Source of the DNA: Dehalococcoidales bacterium
GTDB taxonomy: Bacteria > Chloroflexota > Dehalococcoidia > Dehalococcoidales > RBG-16-60-22
Reading direction: 5' to 3'
Length of the DNA stretch: 5,768 bases
Assembly: GCA_026416775.1 (NCBI GenBank)
Contig: JAOAEN010000091.1
Span: forward strand, 1-5,768
Each line of letters opens with the position of its first letter. Within the stretch, counting starts at the first letter, position 1. Shown here piece after piece: positions 5,248-5,768 of this stretch. The notes under the pieces are model-generated. The model worked only from the letters and a program-made list of their open reading frames with translations. It was not told the DNA's origin and did no database searches. A program made the translations under genes and the position numbers.

Positions 5248-5691
5248 ATGGCAGAGAACCAGCGTCAGGTCCTGCAGAAATACCTGCGCAGGAGCGTGGT
5301 TACCACCCCCACACCCCATCCCGAGGTAAAGGCTCCGCGCCTCGGGCTGCACAGCGATAAGGACTACGGCAACCGCGATTTCTCCATGAGCTGGTGGGCG
5401 ATTACCGAGCCCTTTGAGATGGTCAAGGAATGCCATGCCCATGACTTTGACCAGTTCCTGATCTTCGTGGGCGGCGACCTGACAAACATGGTTGATCTCG
5501 GTGGAGAGGTTGAGCTGGCCCTAAGCCTCGATGGCAAGCGGCTGGAGAAATTCGTCATTACCGAGGCGACCACGGTCTTCGTCCCGGCGGGGCTTTACCA
5601 CTGTCCGCTCAATTTCAAGCGGATAAATGATCCCAGAAAGCCCATCCTTTTCCACGACCTGTTCTTTGCCCCGCAGTACGGGCGTAAGTAA
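5248..5691 (+). CDS. Small cupin-fold protein (paralogue of the left-edge cupin)
   Basis: This complete 147-residue protein has a single cupin barrel. Motif 1 is H63-A-H65-D-F-D-Q69, and motif 2 is V112-PAGLYH118-CPLN, with GGEVEL (85-90) between them. H63, H65 and H118 can bind a metal, while the usual glutamate is Q69, which still occurs in some metal-binding cupins. The segment HxHxFxxxLxFxGxDxxxxxxLxGEVE aligns without gaps to residues 97-123 of the cupin at 1-481, where the fourth ligand is Glu103. The C-terminal RKPILFHDLFFA probably completes the barrel edge. No signal peptide or membrane segment is seen. The start is set by an excellent ribosome site. It lies 59 bp after the DUF1893 gene and is probably cotranscribed with it. 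Substrate and role are unknown. Confidence 0.85.
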   Translation: MAENQRQVLQKYLRRSVVTTPTPHPEVKAPRLGLHSDKDYGNRDFSMSWWAITEPFEMVKECHAHDFDQFLIFVGGDLTNMVDLGGEVELALSLDGKRLEKFVITEATTVFVPAGLYHCPLNFKRINDPRKPILFHDLFFAPQYGRK

Positions 5692-5768
5692 CCCGGGCGA
5701 ACCGTAATTGGTGGTTATCCCTGCGCCATTTGGGGGCTGGCCCCGTAGCGTACCGGCTGGTAAGAAGG
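5692..5768 (+). other. Non-coding tail with three small inverted repeats
   Basis: After the cupin stop I see no gene start inside the window. Three short stems are visible: AACC/GGTT (5700-5703 with 5713-5716), GGGG-CTGG-CCCC (5733-5744) and TACC-GGCT-GGTA (5751-5762). None is followed by a T-run, so no intrinsic terminator can be called. The window ends in AAGAAGG (5762-5768), which could be a ribosome site for a gene just beyond the edge. Confidence 0.35.

Overview
The window (5768 bp) is G+C-rich bacterial chromosome with tightly packed genes and AT-richer promoter gaps. The gene content is housekeeping or accessory metabolism: ComM, CinA, a QueG/RdhA-like double 4Fe-4S protein, a DUF1893 protein and two small cupins. 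I see no transposase, integrase, phage gene, tRNA, rRNA or CRISPR array. A QueG/RdhA-like protein beside small metal-binding cupins fits an anaerobe, and Chloroflexota (for example Dehalococcoidia) is my best guess. That guess rests on protein style only and has low confidence.

Layout. Bases 1-4563 are read on the minus strand, in transcription order: a small single-pass membrane protein (4563-4312), cinA (4248-3082), comM (3018-1504), a QueG-like 4Fe-4S protein (1480-575), and a cupin whose C-terminus runs off the left edge (481 to 1). From about 4600 the window is divergent. On the plus strand a strong promoter (4674-4702) precedes a DUF1893 gene (4769-5188), followed by a second cupin (5248-5691) with an excellent Shine-Dalgarno. 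The last 77 bp hold only small hairpins.

How the genes work together. comM and the QueG-like gene are 23 bp apart and probably cotranscribed. cinA and comM each appear to have their own sigma-70-type promoter, placed so that transcription would start within a few bases of the start codon, which suggests leaderless mRNAs. The left cupin has its own promoter with a 7-bp inverted repeat around its -10 box. The two cupins at the ends of the window are paralogues; their core regions align without gaps.

Most notable points: (1) the C-terminal PncC (NMN deamidase) domain of CinA has lost its catalytic serine and surrounding motifs, while the N-terminal domain is intact; (2) the comM and cinA promoters predict leaderless transcripts; (3) paralogous cupins flank the set; (4) the QueG-like protein departs from QueG at several functional positions, so it is probably not an epoxyqueuosine reductase; (5) an inverted repeat brackets the left cupin promoter. 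I did not find a convincing complete new multi-gene system.
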